From Sphingobacterium zeae (GTDB lineage: Bacteria > Bacteroidota > Bacteroidia > Sphingobacteriales > Sphingobacteriaceae), in assembly GCF_030818895.1 (NCBI RefSeq), contig NZ_JAUTBA010000001.1, positions 5,394,001-5,458,000 on the forward strand: a stretch of 64,000 nucleotides of DNA, read 5' to 3'. The position numbers and the translations under genes are program-made. The notes beneath the pieces were generated by a model, which was given only the letters and a program-made list of their open reading frames with translations, was not told the origin of the DNA and did no database searches. Within the stretch, counting starts at the first letter, position 1, and the number at the start of each line of letters is the position of its first letter. This document shows, in pieces, positions 27,457 to 36,738 of the stretch.

Positions 27457-28584
27457 ATGATTTATGTCCATATCCCATTCTGTAAACAGGCTTGCCATTA
27501 TTGCGATTTCCATTTTAGCACTTCACTTCAGTACAAAAGCGAGATGATCAATGCTATAAAACGGGAAATTGCGCTTAGAGCAGTGTATTTGGAAGACAAA
27601 AAGATCGAGTCTATCTATTTTGGGGGCGGCACACCGTCCTTATTGGAAGCGGATGAGATCGCGCGGATCATCGAGACGATCGCGAAGCATTTTGATATTG
27701 CAAATCACGCTGAAATTACACTAGAAGCCAATCCAGACGATCTAAATGCCGCCAAAGTAAACAGTCTGCGGAATACAGCAATCAATCGATTCAGCATAGG
27801 TATACAGTCATTCTTTGAGGAAGATCTCAAATGGATGAACAGAGCGCATAATCAACAGGAAGCAGTCGCATCGATAATGCGCGTGCAAGATGCAGGCTTT
27901 GAAAATATTACCTGTGACCTTATTTATGGCTATCCGTTATTGACAACGGAAAAATGGCGTCATAATATGCAACAACTGATTGACTTTGAAATTCCTCATA
28001 TTTCTTCCTACTCCATGACTGTGGAAAAGAAAACAGCATTAGACCACTTCATAAAAAAAGGGATAACTCCAGCCATAGATTCTGATCAGGCAGCTGATCA
28101 GATGAGTCTTCTTATTCATACCTTGAAATCCGCGGGATATGAGCAGTACGAAATTTCCAATTTTGCAAAAAACGGCATTTATGCTCGTCACAATACAAAT
28201 TATTGGAAAGGCAAACATTATCTTGGCATCGGCCCTTCAGCTCATTCATTCAATGGAACTTCAAGGTCCTGGAATGTTTCTAATAATGCGAAGTATATGA
28301 CATCCATTAATTTAGATCAACTTCCCCTGGAAATTGAGGAGCTTTCCACGCTTGACCAGATCAATGAAAATATCATGACATCGTTGCGAACCATGTGGGG
28401 ACTAGATCTAATTGCACTGGAAAGTAAGTTTGGACGATCCGTTAAAGATCGCGTCTTAAAAGAAGCTGAACCATTTATAGCAGCGAAGAATCTTATTTTG
28501 GAGCCAAACAACTTACGTTTAACAGATGCGGGCAAATTAATGGCCGATCGTATCATGTCTGATTTATTTATAATAGAATATTAG
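27457..28584 (+). CDS. hemW: Radical-SAM heme chaperone HemW
   Basis: A 375-residue radical-SAM protein with the cluster motif C9-x3-C13-x2-C16 (PFCKQACHYCDFHF) near the N-terminus, GGGTPSLL (about 50-57) and the C-terminal HemW domain (YEISNFAKNGIYARHNTNYWKGKHYLGIGPSAHSF). HemW was long annotated as oxygen-independent coproporphyrinogen oxidase but acts in heme delivery; the CxxxCxxC lacks the extra downstream Cys of true HemN. The start MIYVHIPF is the family N-terminus, and the promoter box lies only 5 bases away. Confidence 0.94.
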   Translation: MIYVHIPFCKQACHYCDFHFSTSLQYKSEMINAIKREIALRAVYLEDKKIESIYFGGGTPSLLEADEIARIIETIAKHFDIANHAEITLEANPDDLNAAKVNSLRNTAINRFSIGIQSFFEEDLKWMNRAHNQQEAVASIMRVQDAGFENITCDLIYGYPLLTTEKWRHNMQQLIDFEIPHISSYSMTVEKKTALDHFIKKGITPAIDSDQAADQMSLLIHTLKSAGYEQYEISNFAKNGIYARHNTNYWKGKHYLGIGPSAHSFNGTSRSWNVSNNAKYMTSINLDQLPLEIEELSTLDQINENIMTSLRTMWGLDLIALESKFGRSVKDRVLKEAEPFIAAKNLILEPNNLRLTDAGKLMADRIMSDLFIIEY

Positions 28585-28688
28585 CAAATAAATATATTAT
28601 ATTTTATAAAATCATTAATACAAAAAGCGATTTAGCGCTAAAAATTGTGAAAATGGAAATTTAAGACAGTTTTCTACCTACTTTGTCC

Positions 28689-28696
28689 TATGTTTG
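28689..28696 (+). promoter_or_regulatory. -7 box of gap
   Basis: TATGTTTG fits TAnnTTTG exactly, 25 bases upstream of the ATG at 28722. It rules out the more upstream in-frame ATG at 28683 as the start. Confidence 0.55.
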
Positions 28697-28721
28697 TAAC
28701 ATAATCTATTATAAAATTATT

Positions 28722-30170
28722 ATGTCACACAAGCCATCTTTTGACTTAGAGATCAAAAGTTACAGAGAGCAACATAATGCTGCCGTAAACTTAATTCAAA
28801 TTGTCAGCAACCTGTGGTATAACCACGCCGTAGAGCTCGTATTCTTTCGAAATCGACTCTTTGATGCAAAACCGAGTGCTATCCTAAACCTGATTCAGGA
28901 AAGTGCCCTGCTTACCGACGAGCCGGTCGACATTCTTGACACACTGCAAATCGCACAGCTATTGGAAAAATCGCCACTTTCTCCCGCTCGTATTGACCTT
29001 GGGAAACTCACTTTACAGGCCAAGAAAAAAACCTTTTCCGCTAATGACCTACACAATTTCATCACTGTGGAGTTACAGGACATGCATCAACAGGAGAAAT
29101 TGAAGCCACGTGATGTGGTGCTTTATGGCTTTGGTCGTATCGGCCGCTTACTGGCCCGCGAACTTATGCTTAACACCGGTGCGGGACAGCAGCTTCGTCT
29201 CCGCGCCATTGTAACTCGCGACGTCAATGATAGCAAATCGATCCTGAAAAGAGCGGCACTATTAAAAACGGATTCCATACACGGTGCATTCGAAGGCGAT
29301 GTGCAGGCCGATATAGCAAATCCGGCACTCGTCATCAATGGAATTACCGTCCATCTGATCTCCGCAAAACAACCCGAGGATATTGATTACACAGTCTATG
29401 GTATAGAAAATGCTTTAATCATCGACAATACAGGGGCTTTTCGCGATGCGCAGGAACTTAGTCGCCACCTGAAATCCAAAGGCGCCGAACAAGTATTATT
29501 AACAGCTCCCGGGAAAGGGGTCCCAAATATCGTATATGCGGTCAACGAAAATGATAGCGATTTGCAAAAACATAAGATCTTTTCCGCGGCCTCTTGTACC
29601 ACTAATGCGATATCTCCCATTTTAGCTGTACTTGAAAATACAATAGGAATAGATAGAGGGCATATTGAAACCATACACTCCTATACCAACGACCAGAATC
29701 TTGTCGACAATATGCACAAGAAATCCAGACGGGGCAGGGCAGCCGCACTCAATATGGTCATCACCGAAACTGGAGCAGGGGATGCCGTTGCAAAAGTGTT
29801 GCCTTCGCTAACGGGCAAACTGACTTCAAACGCTATTCGTGTTCCCGTCCCAAATGGGTCATTGGCGATATTAAATCTTCAAATCAAATCCAAAACTACG
29901 GTCAACGACATCAATACCCTTTTAAAAAAGGCATCGCTGCAGGGTAACCTTGTTGAACAGATTATGTTTTCCAAAAACAATGAACTTGTTTCATCGGATA
30001 TCATTGGCACCAGTGCCGCTGCTATAGTCGATGCTCCGGCAACAATAGTTTCTGCGGATGGCAAAAACATTGTTCTGTATATCTGGTATGATAATGAATA
30101 TGGATACTCACATCAGGTAATGCGCTTATCCCGACATATAACCGGTGTAAGAAGATATACTTACTATTAA
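28722..30170 (+). CDS. gap: Glyceraldehyde-3-phosphate dehydrogenase, long form
   Basis: A 482-residue GAPDH. The NAD-binding start VVLYGFGRIGRLLARELM comes only at about residue 127, after a helical extension. Such long GAPDHs are known in Bacteroidota and some Proteobacteria. Catalytic Cys292 is in SAASCTTNAISP. The HSYTNDQN and YDNEYGYSHQVMRL motifs are intact. It oxidises glyceraldehyde 3-phosphate to 1,3-bisphosphoglycerate. The gene stands alone, between hemW and waaA. What the N-terminal extension does is not known from sequence. Confidence 0.95.
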   Translation: MSHKPSFDLEIKSYREQHNAAVNLIQIVSNLWYNHAVELVFFRNRLFDAKPSAILNLIQESALLTDEPVDILDTLQIAQLLEKSPLSPARIDLGKLTLQAKKKTFSANDLHNFITVELQDMHQQEKLKPRDVVLYGFGRIGRLLARELMLNTGAGQQLRLRAIVTRDVNDSKSILKRAALLKTDSIHGAFEGDVQADIANPALVINGITVHLISAKQPEDIDYTVYGIENALIIDNTGAFRDAQELSRHLKSKGAEQVLLTAPGKGVPNIVYAVNENDSDLQKHKIFSAASCTTNAISPILAVLENTIGIDRGHIETIHSYTNDQNLVDNMHKKSRRGRAAALNMVITETGAGDAVAKVLPSLTGKLTSNAIRVPVPNGSLAILNLQIKSKTTVNDINTLLKKASLQGNLVEQIMFSKNNELVSSDIIGTSAAAIVDAPATIVSADGKNIVLYIWYDNEYGYSHQVMRLSRHITGVRRYTYY

Positions 30171-30180
30171 ACTGTAAAAC

Positions 30181-30210
30181 ATAAGCGGTAGCTGTACAGC
30201 CGCCGCTTAT
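30181..30210. terminator. Hairpin between converging gap and waaA
   Basis: ATAAGCGG (30181-30188) pairs with CCGCTTAT (30203-30210), with an inner GCTG/CAGC pair. The T tails are only moderate on either strand, but the position between converging genes fits a shared terminator. Confidence 0.65.
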
Positions 30211-30219
30211 ACTTTAAGC

Positions 30220-31464
30220 TTATACTTTAACAAGATTACTTTTAAGGTATTTCATAATAATTGGTGTTGCTCCAGCGTTCTGCAGCACGTATTCACGGGC
30301 CAACTTTCCCGCTTCCTGGCGGAAACCGCAATCTTGAAGAGCAGCAAAAGCTTTATGGAGTTCTCTAACACTTTCAATAGAAAAACCCGCACCATTCTGT
30401 ACAAGATCCTTCGCCTCCTGAAACTTTCTGAAATTTGGACCAAATAGAACCGGTATGCCATAAGTTGCGGCCTCCAGCGTATTATGTATCCCCACCCCAA
30501 ATCCACCACCAATATAGGCTATTTGGCCATAACCATACAAGGAAGAAAGCATACCGATATTGTCGATAACCAATACACGAGCATCTGCTATTGTAACAGG
30601 ATCATAACTAGCCATATTCGAAAAGCGGAGCGCATTTGGCCAAAGAGCGAAAATACTCGCCAAATGTGACTCATGAATCTCGTGCGGAGCCAAGATGAGT
30701 TTATAGGCCGGATAATCCGCAAACAATTCTCTTAGCATTTGTTCATCTTGTGGCCAGGTACTTCCAGCCACCAACGTTGGATGTTCACCAACAAATTGGA
30801 TGACCTCAGGAATCATTTTCTTACTTTTAGGGAGGTCTACTACCCGATCAAATCGGGTATCTCCGGCAAGCCCGGCGTTGCGTATCCCAAATTCTTTTAA
30901 AAGACGGACACTTTCTTCATTTTGCACAAAAAAGTAAGTCACATAGCCTAAAATCTGAAGAAAAAAGTTACCATATGTCTGAAAAAAGATCTGATCGGGT
31001 CTAAATATTGCTGAGATCAAAAACAAAGGAATGCCTCGTCTATACAGACCCTCAAAGAAATAATACCAATATTCATATTTCGTGAATACGGCGAAGCTTG
31101 GGTTGATGAGGTCAAGAAAAAGTCGCGCATTCTGTGCAGTATCATAGGGAAGATAAAACACATAATCGGCCAAAGCCGTATTTTTTCGGATCTCAAAGCC
31201 CGAGGGAGAGTAAAATGTTACAATTATTTTATGATCAGAATACGTATTTCTTACAGACTCTAAAACAGGTCTTCCTTGCTCAAATTCTCCCAACGAAGCA
31301 AAATGAAACCAGATATGTTTTTGGGTAGAATCAACCGTTTGTTTCATCATTTTATACCAGTCTTTCCGCCCTGTTACCATGAGCCTGGCCTTACCATAAA
31401 AAGGAGCTAAAATACGCAGTAAGAGTCCATAAAGAACGATTCCAATTGAATAAAGCAAACGCAT
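30220..31464 (-). CDS. waaA: 3-deoxy-D-manno-octulosonic acid (Kdo) transferase
   Basis: A 414-residue GT30 glycosyltransferase that adds Kdo to lipid IVA at the inner membrane. It has the N-terminal membrane anchor (LLYSIGIVLYGLLLRILAPF), the catalytic Glu in IWFHFASLGEFEQGRP, KYEYWYYFFEGL, and the C-terminal nucleotide-sugar site around GGGFGVGIHNTLEAATYGIPVLFGPNF. It links with the lpxACD genes in this window to lipid A-core synthesis, though it is not in one operon with them. A perfect -7 box (TATCTTTG, 31491-31498) precedes it. Confidence 0.95.
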   Translation of the reverse strand: MRLLYSIGIVLYGLLLRILAPFYGKARLMVTGRKDWYKMMKQTVDSTQKHIWFHFASLGEFEQGRPVLESVRNTYSDHKIIVTFYSPSGFEIRKNTALADYVFYLPYDTAQNARLFLDLINPSFAVFTKYEYWYYFFEGLYRRGIPLFLISAIFRPDQIFFQTYGNFFLQILGYVTYFFVQNEESVRLLKEFGIRNAGLAGDTRFDRVVDLPKSKKMIPEVIQFVGEHPTLVAGSTWPQDEQMLRELFADYPAYKLILAPHEIHESHLASIFALWPNALRFSNMASYDPVTIADARVLVIDNIGMLSSLYGYGQIAYIGGGFGVGIHNTLEAATYGIPVLFGPNFRKFQEAKDLVQNGAGFSIESVRELHKAFAALQDCGFRQEAGKLAREYVLQNAGATPIIMKYLKSNLVKV

Positions 31465-31490
31465 GTTTTTAAAATAATGTTTATCTTAGT

Positions 31491-31498
31491 CAAAGATA
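31491..31498 (-). promoter_or_regulatory. -7 box of waaA
   Basis: Minus-strand TATCTTTG fits TAnnTTTG exactly, 26 bases upstream of the waaA ATG. No matching -33 at standard spacing. Confidence 0.45.
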
Positions 31499-31638
31499 TT
31501 AAACCCATTTCATTAAAAGGAAGCCATGAGTGGAAAATAAAAATCAAAATTATCCGCGTGCCGAAACATAGGGAACCATATCTTATATTTTGCCTTACCT
31601 GCAAGACAGAAAGACTTTACTTACTATAATCAAAAATA

Positions 31639-32670
31639 ATGAACAAAAAAATATTAGTCACAGGAGGAACGGGTTACATCGGTTCGCACACCGTAGTCGA
31701 ACTACATCAAGCAGGATACATACCTGTCATCATAGACGATCTATCCAATTCAAACATCAAGATTTTGGATCAGATTGAGAAGATTATCGGGGTTAAACCT
31801 GAATTTCACCAATTTGACCTGTGCGATACAAACCTTGTGAACGAATTTGTTAAAGAAAATACGGATATATCAGGAATTATCCACTTTGCCGCGTCAAAGG
31901 CTGTAGGCGAATCTGTCAAAAAACCTTTAAAATATTACCACAACAATTTTTTCTCGTTAATCAATTTGTTAGAAGCTTATCAAAATAAGCCGATTAATTT
32001 TGTTTTCTCTTCAAGCTGTACTGTATATGGCGAACCAGATACACTTCCCGTCAATGAAAGTGCACCTGTCAAAAGAGCTACTTCCCCTTATGGTAATACC
32101 AAACAAATTGCGGAGGAAATTCTCGAAGAAACAGCTACTGCATACGATAACTATAATATTATTGCATTGCGCTACTTCAATCCCGTTGGAGCGCATGAGT
32201 CCGCACTGATAGGCGAATTGCCAAACGGTGTGCCTCAGAATTTATTACCATTCATTACACAGACCGCGATCGGTAAAAGAGAAAAACTAACAGTTTTCGG
32301 TGACGATTACGACACCATAGATGGCTCGTGCGTAAGGGATTATATCCATGTGGTTGATTTGGCAAAAGCACACGTTGCAGCAATCAATTTATTGGACAGA
32401 GGAAATCCGAACGGGAAATATGATGTATTCAATGTGGGTACCGGCAAGGGGTATTCAGTTCTCGAAGCCATCAAAGCGTTTGAAAAAGCATCCGGTCAAA
32501 AATTGAATTATGAAATTGGCCCACGACGGGATGGCGATGTCATCAAGGTTTATGGTGATGTGACCAAATCTGCGGAACAACTGCATTGGAAAGCCGAACT
32601 GGGGATTGATGAAATGATGGCTTCTGCTTGGGCTTGGGAAAAAAATCTGAAAGAAAATCCACTGGATTAA
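31639..32670 (+). CDS. galE: UDP-glucose 4-epimerase
   Basis: A 343-residue extended-SDR protein. It has the NAD-binding motif TGGTGYIGSH (residues 8-17), the catalytic Ser region SSSCTVYG and the YGNTK (YxxxK) active site, plus the DGSCVRDYIHVVDLA signature. It interconverts UDP-glucose and UDP-galactose for polysaccharide or LPS precursors. It is transcribed away from waaA and is followed by a strong terminator. Confidence 0.95.
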   Translation: MNKKILVTGGTGYIGSHTVVELHQAGYIPVIIDDLSNSNIKILDQIEKIIGVKPEFHQFDLCDTNLVNEFVKENTDISGIIHFAASKAVGESVKKPLKYYHNNFFSLINLLEAYQNKPINFVFSSSCTVYGEPDTLPVNESAPVKRATSPYGNTKQIAEEILEETATAYDNYNIIALRYFNPVGAHESALIGELPNGVPQNLLPFITQTAIGKREKLTVFGDDYDTIDGSCVRDYIHVVDLAKAHVAAINLLDRGNPNGKYDVFNVGTGKGYSVLEAIKAFEKASGQKLNYEIGPRRDGDVIKVYGDVTKSAEQLHWKAELGIDEMMASAWAWEKNLKENPLD

Positions 32671-32696
32671 ATAGGAAGCCATTGAACGCTACATTT

Positions 32697-32735
32697 AATA
32701 TGACCGTCCAGGGAACTGAGACGGTCATATTTTTG
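32697..32735 (+). terminator. Terminator after galE
   Basis: ATATGACCGTC (32698-32708) pairs perfectly with GACGGTCATAT (32720-32730), followed by TTTT. Confidence 0.88.
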
Positions 32736-32814
32736 GTCATAGTAAATTGGATTGTTTGGATCCTTTCTCTTTTTGCAGAACAAACTCCCCGATCCGCAGC
32801 TCGTCTTATCCATC

Positions 32815-33549
32815 TCAAAGCTGAAAAGCAGCCATAACAGAAGCTGGATTAAAATTTATTTCATTGAGTACATTTGACCGATAGCTCCCTTTTTCCAGAT
32901 AGAGCATGGTAAATCCAACAAATATTGAACTAACGGCAAAATCGCCACATTTAATGATCAAGTTTTTTGCCGGTATCACATTCTCTCTATACTTAATATC
33001 GTATTCCCATTCTACCTCTTTTATCTCTGTGGGCTCAAACTCATCAAAGTTGAATGAGAACGCGTGAAATTTGAATACCACCGCATTGCATTTTTCAGGA
33101 AGGACCAGCGCTCTTTTGATATCAAACTCCGGAAATGATATTTTAAGATCTTTCTTCTTGTTCAGGGAAACTACCGGATCGATTAAAAAATAATCCTGCA
33201 TGTGACAGTTTTCATTGAACTGAAAATTCACCAATCTATCCAATATGCTGTTGCTCAGTGTGCAGCTTCCCTTTTCGCATTCAAGATTTGTTTTTATTGC
33301 CCGGTAGATCTGCCTATTTAGCCGATTGCCCATCTGCCCATCATGAAGCCCTTGATGTATTTCGCCAAAACACATCCGGATCAGTGCGCCAGCACGACTC
33401 ACATTTCCAAAATCTTTACCAGCTCTTTTGGTATCATCAGTCTGTTTGACACGATGTGGTCTGCTCTGCAGGTAGTTTTTATTGCCAACTTTTCTATTCA
33501 CCAGCGGACCGACCAGGCCCCTGATAAATCCATTATCATTTATTCCCAT
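32815..33549 (-). CDS. Orphan protein of unknown function, 244 aa
   Basis: A soluble protein without signal or membrane segment. The N-terminal ~85 residues are basic (RGLVGPLVNRKVGNKNYLQSRPHRVKQTDDTKRAG), followed by a mostly beta C-terminal part (DIKRALVLPEKCNAVVFKFHAFSFNFDEFEPTEIKEVEWEYDIKY). The ATG at 33549 is preferred to the GTG at 33564 because a promoter (TTG, 20 bases, TATCTTTA) ends three bases before it. It lies alone beside a repeat element, behind the galE terminator. I do not recognise the family; the setting suggests an accessory gene. Confidence 0.72.
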   Translation of the reverse strand: MGINDNGFIRGLVGPLVNRKVGNKNYLQSRPHRVKQTDDTKRAGKDFGNVSRAGALIRMCFGEIHQGLHDGQMGNRLNRQIYRAIKTNLECEKGSCTLSNSILDRLVNFQFNENCHMQDYFLIDPVVSLNKKKDLKISFPEFDIKRALVLPEKCNAVVFKFHAFSFNFDEFEPTEIKEVEWEYDIKYRENVIPAKNLIIKCGDFAVSSIFVGFTMLYLEKGSYRSNVLNEINFNPASVMAAFQL

Positions 33550-33552
33550 ACC

Positions 33553-33583
33553 TAAAGATACCACAGCAAAGCCCTGTTGTCAA
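33553..33583 (-). promoter_or_regulatory. Promoter of the orphan gene
   Basis: On the minus strand TTG (33581-33583), 20 bases, then TATCTTTA (33553-33560), one mismatch to TAnnTTTG. The -7 box ends three bases from the ATG at 33549. Confidence 0.5.
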
Positions 33584-33679
33584 GCATCTTGTTGATTTTT
33601 AAGGATTTCCAAATTTGAGTAAAATGACAATTGTAAATCTTGTAATTTTCAGGGGACTTTGTTGTGAATAGCGTATGGA

Positions 33680-33804
33680 CAAGTTCGCCCCGTGCTCGCC
33701 CTGCTCCCGATTAGTAAAAAACATGCAGGCACAGTGAAAGCACCTTAAAAGGTGGACTCAAGGTGGACTCACTCTACACTCAAGCTGTTTACAGGGCGAA
33801 CTTG
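33680..33804. repeat. 125-bp element with 11-base terminal inverted repeats
   Basis: CAAGTTCGCCC (33680-33690) and its exact complement GGGCGAACTTG (33794-33804) bound the element. Inside are GCACAGTGAAAGCA (33730-33743) and the small palindrome CACCTTAAAAGGTG (33741-33754). Size, TTCGCC/GGCGAA ends and the GCACAGTGnnAGCA segment are shared with the element at 24052-24178. No coding capacity; it resembles a miniature inverted-repeat or REP-like element. Confidence 0.7.
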
Positions 33805-33987
33805 GCAATAACATGGTCTTAACTTGCCCCCTATCAAAGGGCTCTGTCATCCGAAGGCCGAAACTAGAGTGCCTTAACTACGCTATACTATAGCTTTTTG
33901 AGAGATCCCATAGTTGAGTCATCTGTATTCATATGATTCATCAAGAAGCGTATTAATTTAGACTCCTCCACTAGTGATCGCGCCCAT

Positions 33988-35731
33988 TTAAACAAATTCT
34001 TTGTCAGATATGTATTCCATAAGCACCCCAGCCTGATTTCCAAGTTTTTTTTTCAAACGCTGCATCGATTTTTTGATCGCATCTGGAGTAACCCCTAAAA
34101 CATTGGCGACTTCCTTATTATTAAGTCCCAATTTCATCAGTACAATGACACGTAAATTGGATTCGGTGATATCGGAAAATTTAGATTGTATCTCTTGTAA
34201 TAGATTAGGAAATTCTTTCATAATCAGCAGCTTAAATTCCTGCCATTTTTCCTCTGTAATCAAATGCGACTGCAATAAGATTTTAAGCTCCTCGCGATCT
34301 CTTTCAATATTATTGCCCTTTTCTTCTAGTAATGCTGAGAGCACATTGATCTGTTCATTGTTCCGCTTAAGATAAGCCACATATTCTTCGACCTGACTTT
34401 TTGAACTCATTAGCTCCCTATCGAGTTCAGCCTTTGTATACTTCAGGTTGAGTAGCTGATATTCGTAATCGCGAATACGTTTTCTTGCCCGATAGCGAAC
34501 GGCGTTGTAAACAAAGAAAAATAATACCAATACCAATAAACTTAATATGAGCCATAGTCTTCTTTCGGCTTGCTTTTTCTTAATTACCGCCTGCGCTAAA
34601 GATAATTTATCCGCATATTTCTGTTTATCCGCCATAAATTTCAATTGGGATAATACAGGATCTCCATCGAGAAATCGTAACGAGTCCTGCAGGCGTTCAA
34701 TCCTCCTACGCGCATCTAGTTCATGCCCAATTTCCTGATTATGAATGGCCAAATGTAATTTATGAATTTCAAGTTCCAATATTGTCTTCTTATCATCCGA
34801 CCCTGATAAAAGCAACTCGGCCTCGCTAATCATGTGAGGAACATCAGTTATTTCTTGCCTGGCAATATTTATTCTAATCTGCATCATTAAGGCAAAAATC
34901 GTATTTCGTTTATCACCTATTGATCTAGAAATTTCAAGATCCTTTTCCAACAGTGATAAGGCCTTACGATAGTCTTTCATGCCTTCAAAGACAGCGGCTT
35001 GATTGCCCAAAATTTTCGCGTAACGTAATGAGTCATTTTCTGAAAGAGCCAAGGATTGAGCTAGTTCAAAATTTTTCATGGCCTGCACTGTATCCCCTCT
35101 ACTTTTAAGCGTCAACATCCCTAAATTGTCTAGAATTTCGGCCCTCAATCTAGGCAGAATTATTTCCTGTTGTTGGCCTAAGTTCAAGTACTTGATTCCA
35201 GAAGTATAATCACCCAAGGTCCCAAAAAAAATAACCAAGCTTTTTATAGGTCTGTACGATATCTAACACCAGTTCTTTCGGTACATCTTCAAGGCCTCTT
35301 TCGCCTTCAAGAATAAATGGCATAGCTTCAGATGCTTTTAAACATCTATAAAGATAAAAGCCATACATGACTTTCACCCAAGTTTTCACATTTTGATAAC
35401 TGTATCCCTCATCTAGATCCAATGCTTTGAGATAGTATTTATCGCTAAAGCTATTTCGCTTTCCTTCATCATTAAAAGACTGGTCGGCTAGCAAACAATA
35501 ATAGATTGCAAGAAGCGCCTTGTCATTTTTTCGTACAGCTTGGCTAAAATACGGTGCAAGATATTTACTCAACGTCAGATTGGAAGATTGATGTTGGGCG
35601 GATTCTTTTATGATTGTTTCATAAAAATCTTTTTCTTCCATCGACGAGTTTGAACTCATAAGTCCCATTCCACGAACAATGTGAAACGGTATAATCGCTA
35701 ACAAAAAAACAATTAGAAAAAATCTAGACAT
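33988..35731 (-). pseudogene. TPR-containing HTH regulator, split by a one-base frameshift
   Basis: Two overlapping frames join into one 580-residue protein if one base is removed from the A8 run at 35224-35231 (T8 in the gene). The upstream part (35731 to about 35232; signal-like MSRFFLIVFLLAIIPF, then TPR helices) ends in YKKLGY. The downstream part resumes as FFGTLGDYTSGIKYLNLGQQ with more TPR-like repeats, a membrane helix (WLILSLLVLVLFFFVYNAV), a coiled coil and a LuxR-like HTH (LNNKEVANVLGVTPDAIKKSMQRLKKKLG). Such proteins are typical Bacteroidota membrane-bound regulators. As read, the HTH part is cut from its sensor. The start at 35731 is preferred to the GTG at 35755. Confidence 0.88.
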
Positions 35732-35904
35732 ATTGGCGCAGGCATTGAAAATCACATTAAAATTAAAAAATAATTTTAATTAAATCACTATGGGGCCAAA
35801 TCAAACCAAAATCGGGGATAATCTACCTAATGTAGGCTATTATAGAAAACAGATCGTATACTAGTAACATGCGCGGGATAGGGCTTGATCATTGAGAGTA
35901 AATA

Positions 35905-36486
35905 CTATTCATTGACAAAATGATAGATATGATATGGTGTTACCGCCTGAGTTAACTGAACATCGAGTTCGTTTCGATCCATAATAACGTCAATCGGTTC
36001 AAAAAAAGATAATCCAATACGCTGAACATCAACTTTACATTGAGAAAAGAAACGGTCATAAAAGCCTTTTCCATATCCCACTCTATAGCCAAAAAGATCA
36101 AAAATTAACAAGGGTACAAGAACCATATCGATATCCGACGGAGCAACTTCAACACCTGCAGTTGGTTCTGATATTCCCCATGCATTCTTTTCAAATCTCA
36201 TTTGCGTATCAAATAGGTAATGCCGCATCGAATAGTCTTCAAAGTTAGATCTTGAAACAACGATTTTTATCTGAGGATAAAATTCTTGAAGGTAATTTAT
36301 GATTGCGTAAGTATTTGGCTCGTGATATTTTTCAATAGGAATAAAAACGTGTAAAAGGCTCACTTTGGAGAGATCAATTTTCATAAATTGATTCAGAAGC
36401 ATGCTGTTGAGGACTGCCTCTCTGGCGATAGACAATTGACATCTCTTCGCTCTATACGTATGCCTAAGTTCTTTCTTCGATTTCAT
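35905..36486 (-). CDS. 5-formyltetrahydrofolate cyclo-ligase
   Basis: A 193-residue enzyme of the FTHFS cyclo-ligase family, which converts 5-formyl-THF to 5,10-methenyl-THF with ATP. It has the N-terminal basic helix (KKELRHTYRAKR), EKNAWGISEP, and the C-terminal signature FGYRVGYGKGFYDRF. The ATG at 36486 (MKSKKELRH) fits the family length; the frame extends to 36558, but those 24 residues do not resemble the family. It is likely a single-gene unit. Confidence 0.9.
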   Translation of the reverse strand: MKSKKELRHTYRAKRCQLSIAREAVLNSMLLNQFMKIDLSKVSLLHVFIPIEKYHEPNTYAIINYLQEFYPQIKIVVSRSNFEDYSMRHYLFDTQMRFEKNAWGISEPTAGVEVAPSDIDMVLVPLLIFDLFGYRVGYGKGFYDRFFSQCKVDVQRIGLSFFEPIDVIMDRNELDVQLTQAVTPYHIYHFVNE

Positions 36487-36670
36487 CTCAATAATTTTTT
36501 CATGACAAAACAACTGCTTTCTATAACTTGAAGATGGCATTCCATCGGGCTCATTCAACTATAAACAAAGATACCCCAACATCAATTGCATTCACATAAG
36601 CCATAAGATCAAGTCGAACCTTCTCAAAAACTAAAAAATTCCCTATTCTACTTTATTGAACTTTATAAAG

Positions 36671-36709
36671 ATAAAAAAACGGCCTTGTAGCGAGCGCTAA
36701 CAAGACCGA
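36671..36709 (-). terminator. Terminator after efp
   Basis: On the minus strand CGGTCTTGT pairs with ACAAGGCCG (one wobble) around an inner TAGCG/CGCTA hairpin, followed by a run of seven T. Confidence 0.85.
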
Positions 36710-36738
36710 ATAATCAACCTAAACCTAAAATCTTTATG

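Larger units (their letters stand above)
33550..33987. other. Intergenic region with repeat element
   Basis: This 438-base gap contains the promoter of the orphan gene (33553-33583) and the palindromic element at 33680-33804. The rest (33805-33987) shows no gene, terminator or RNA that I can support. Confidence 0.5.
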
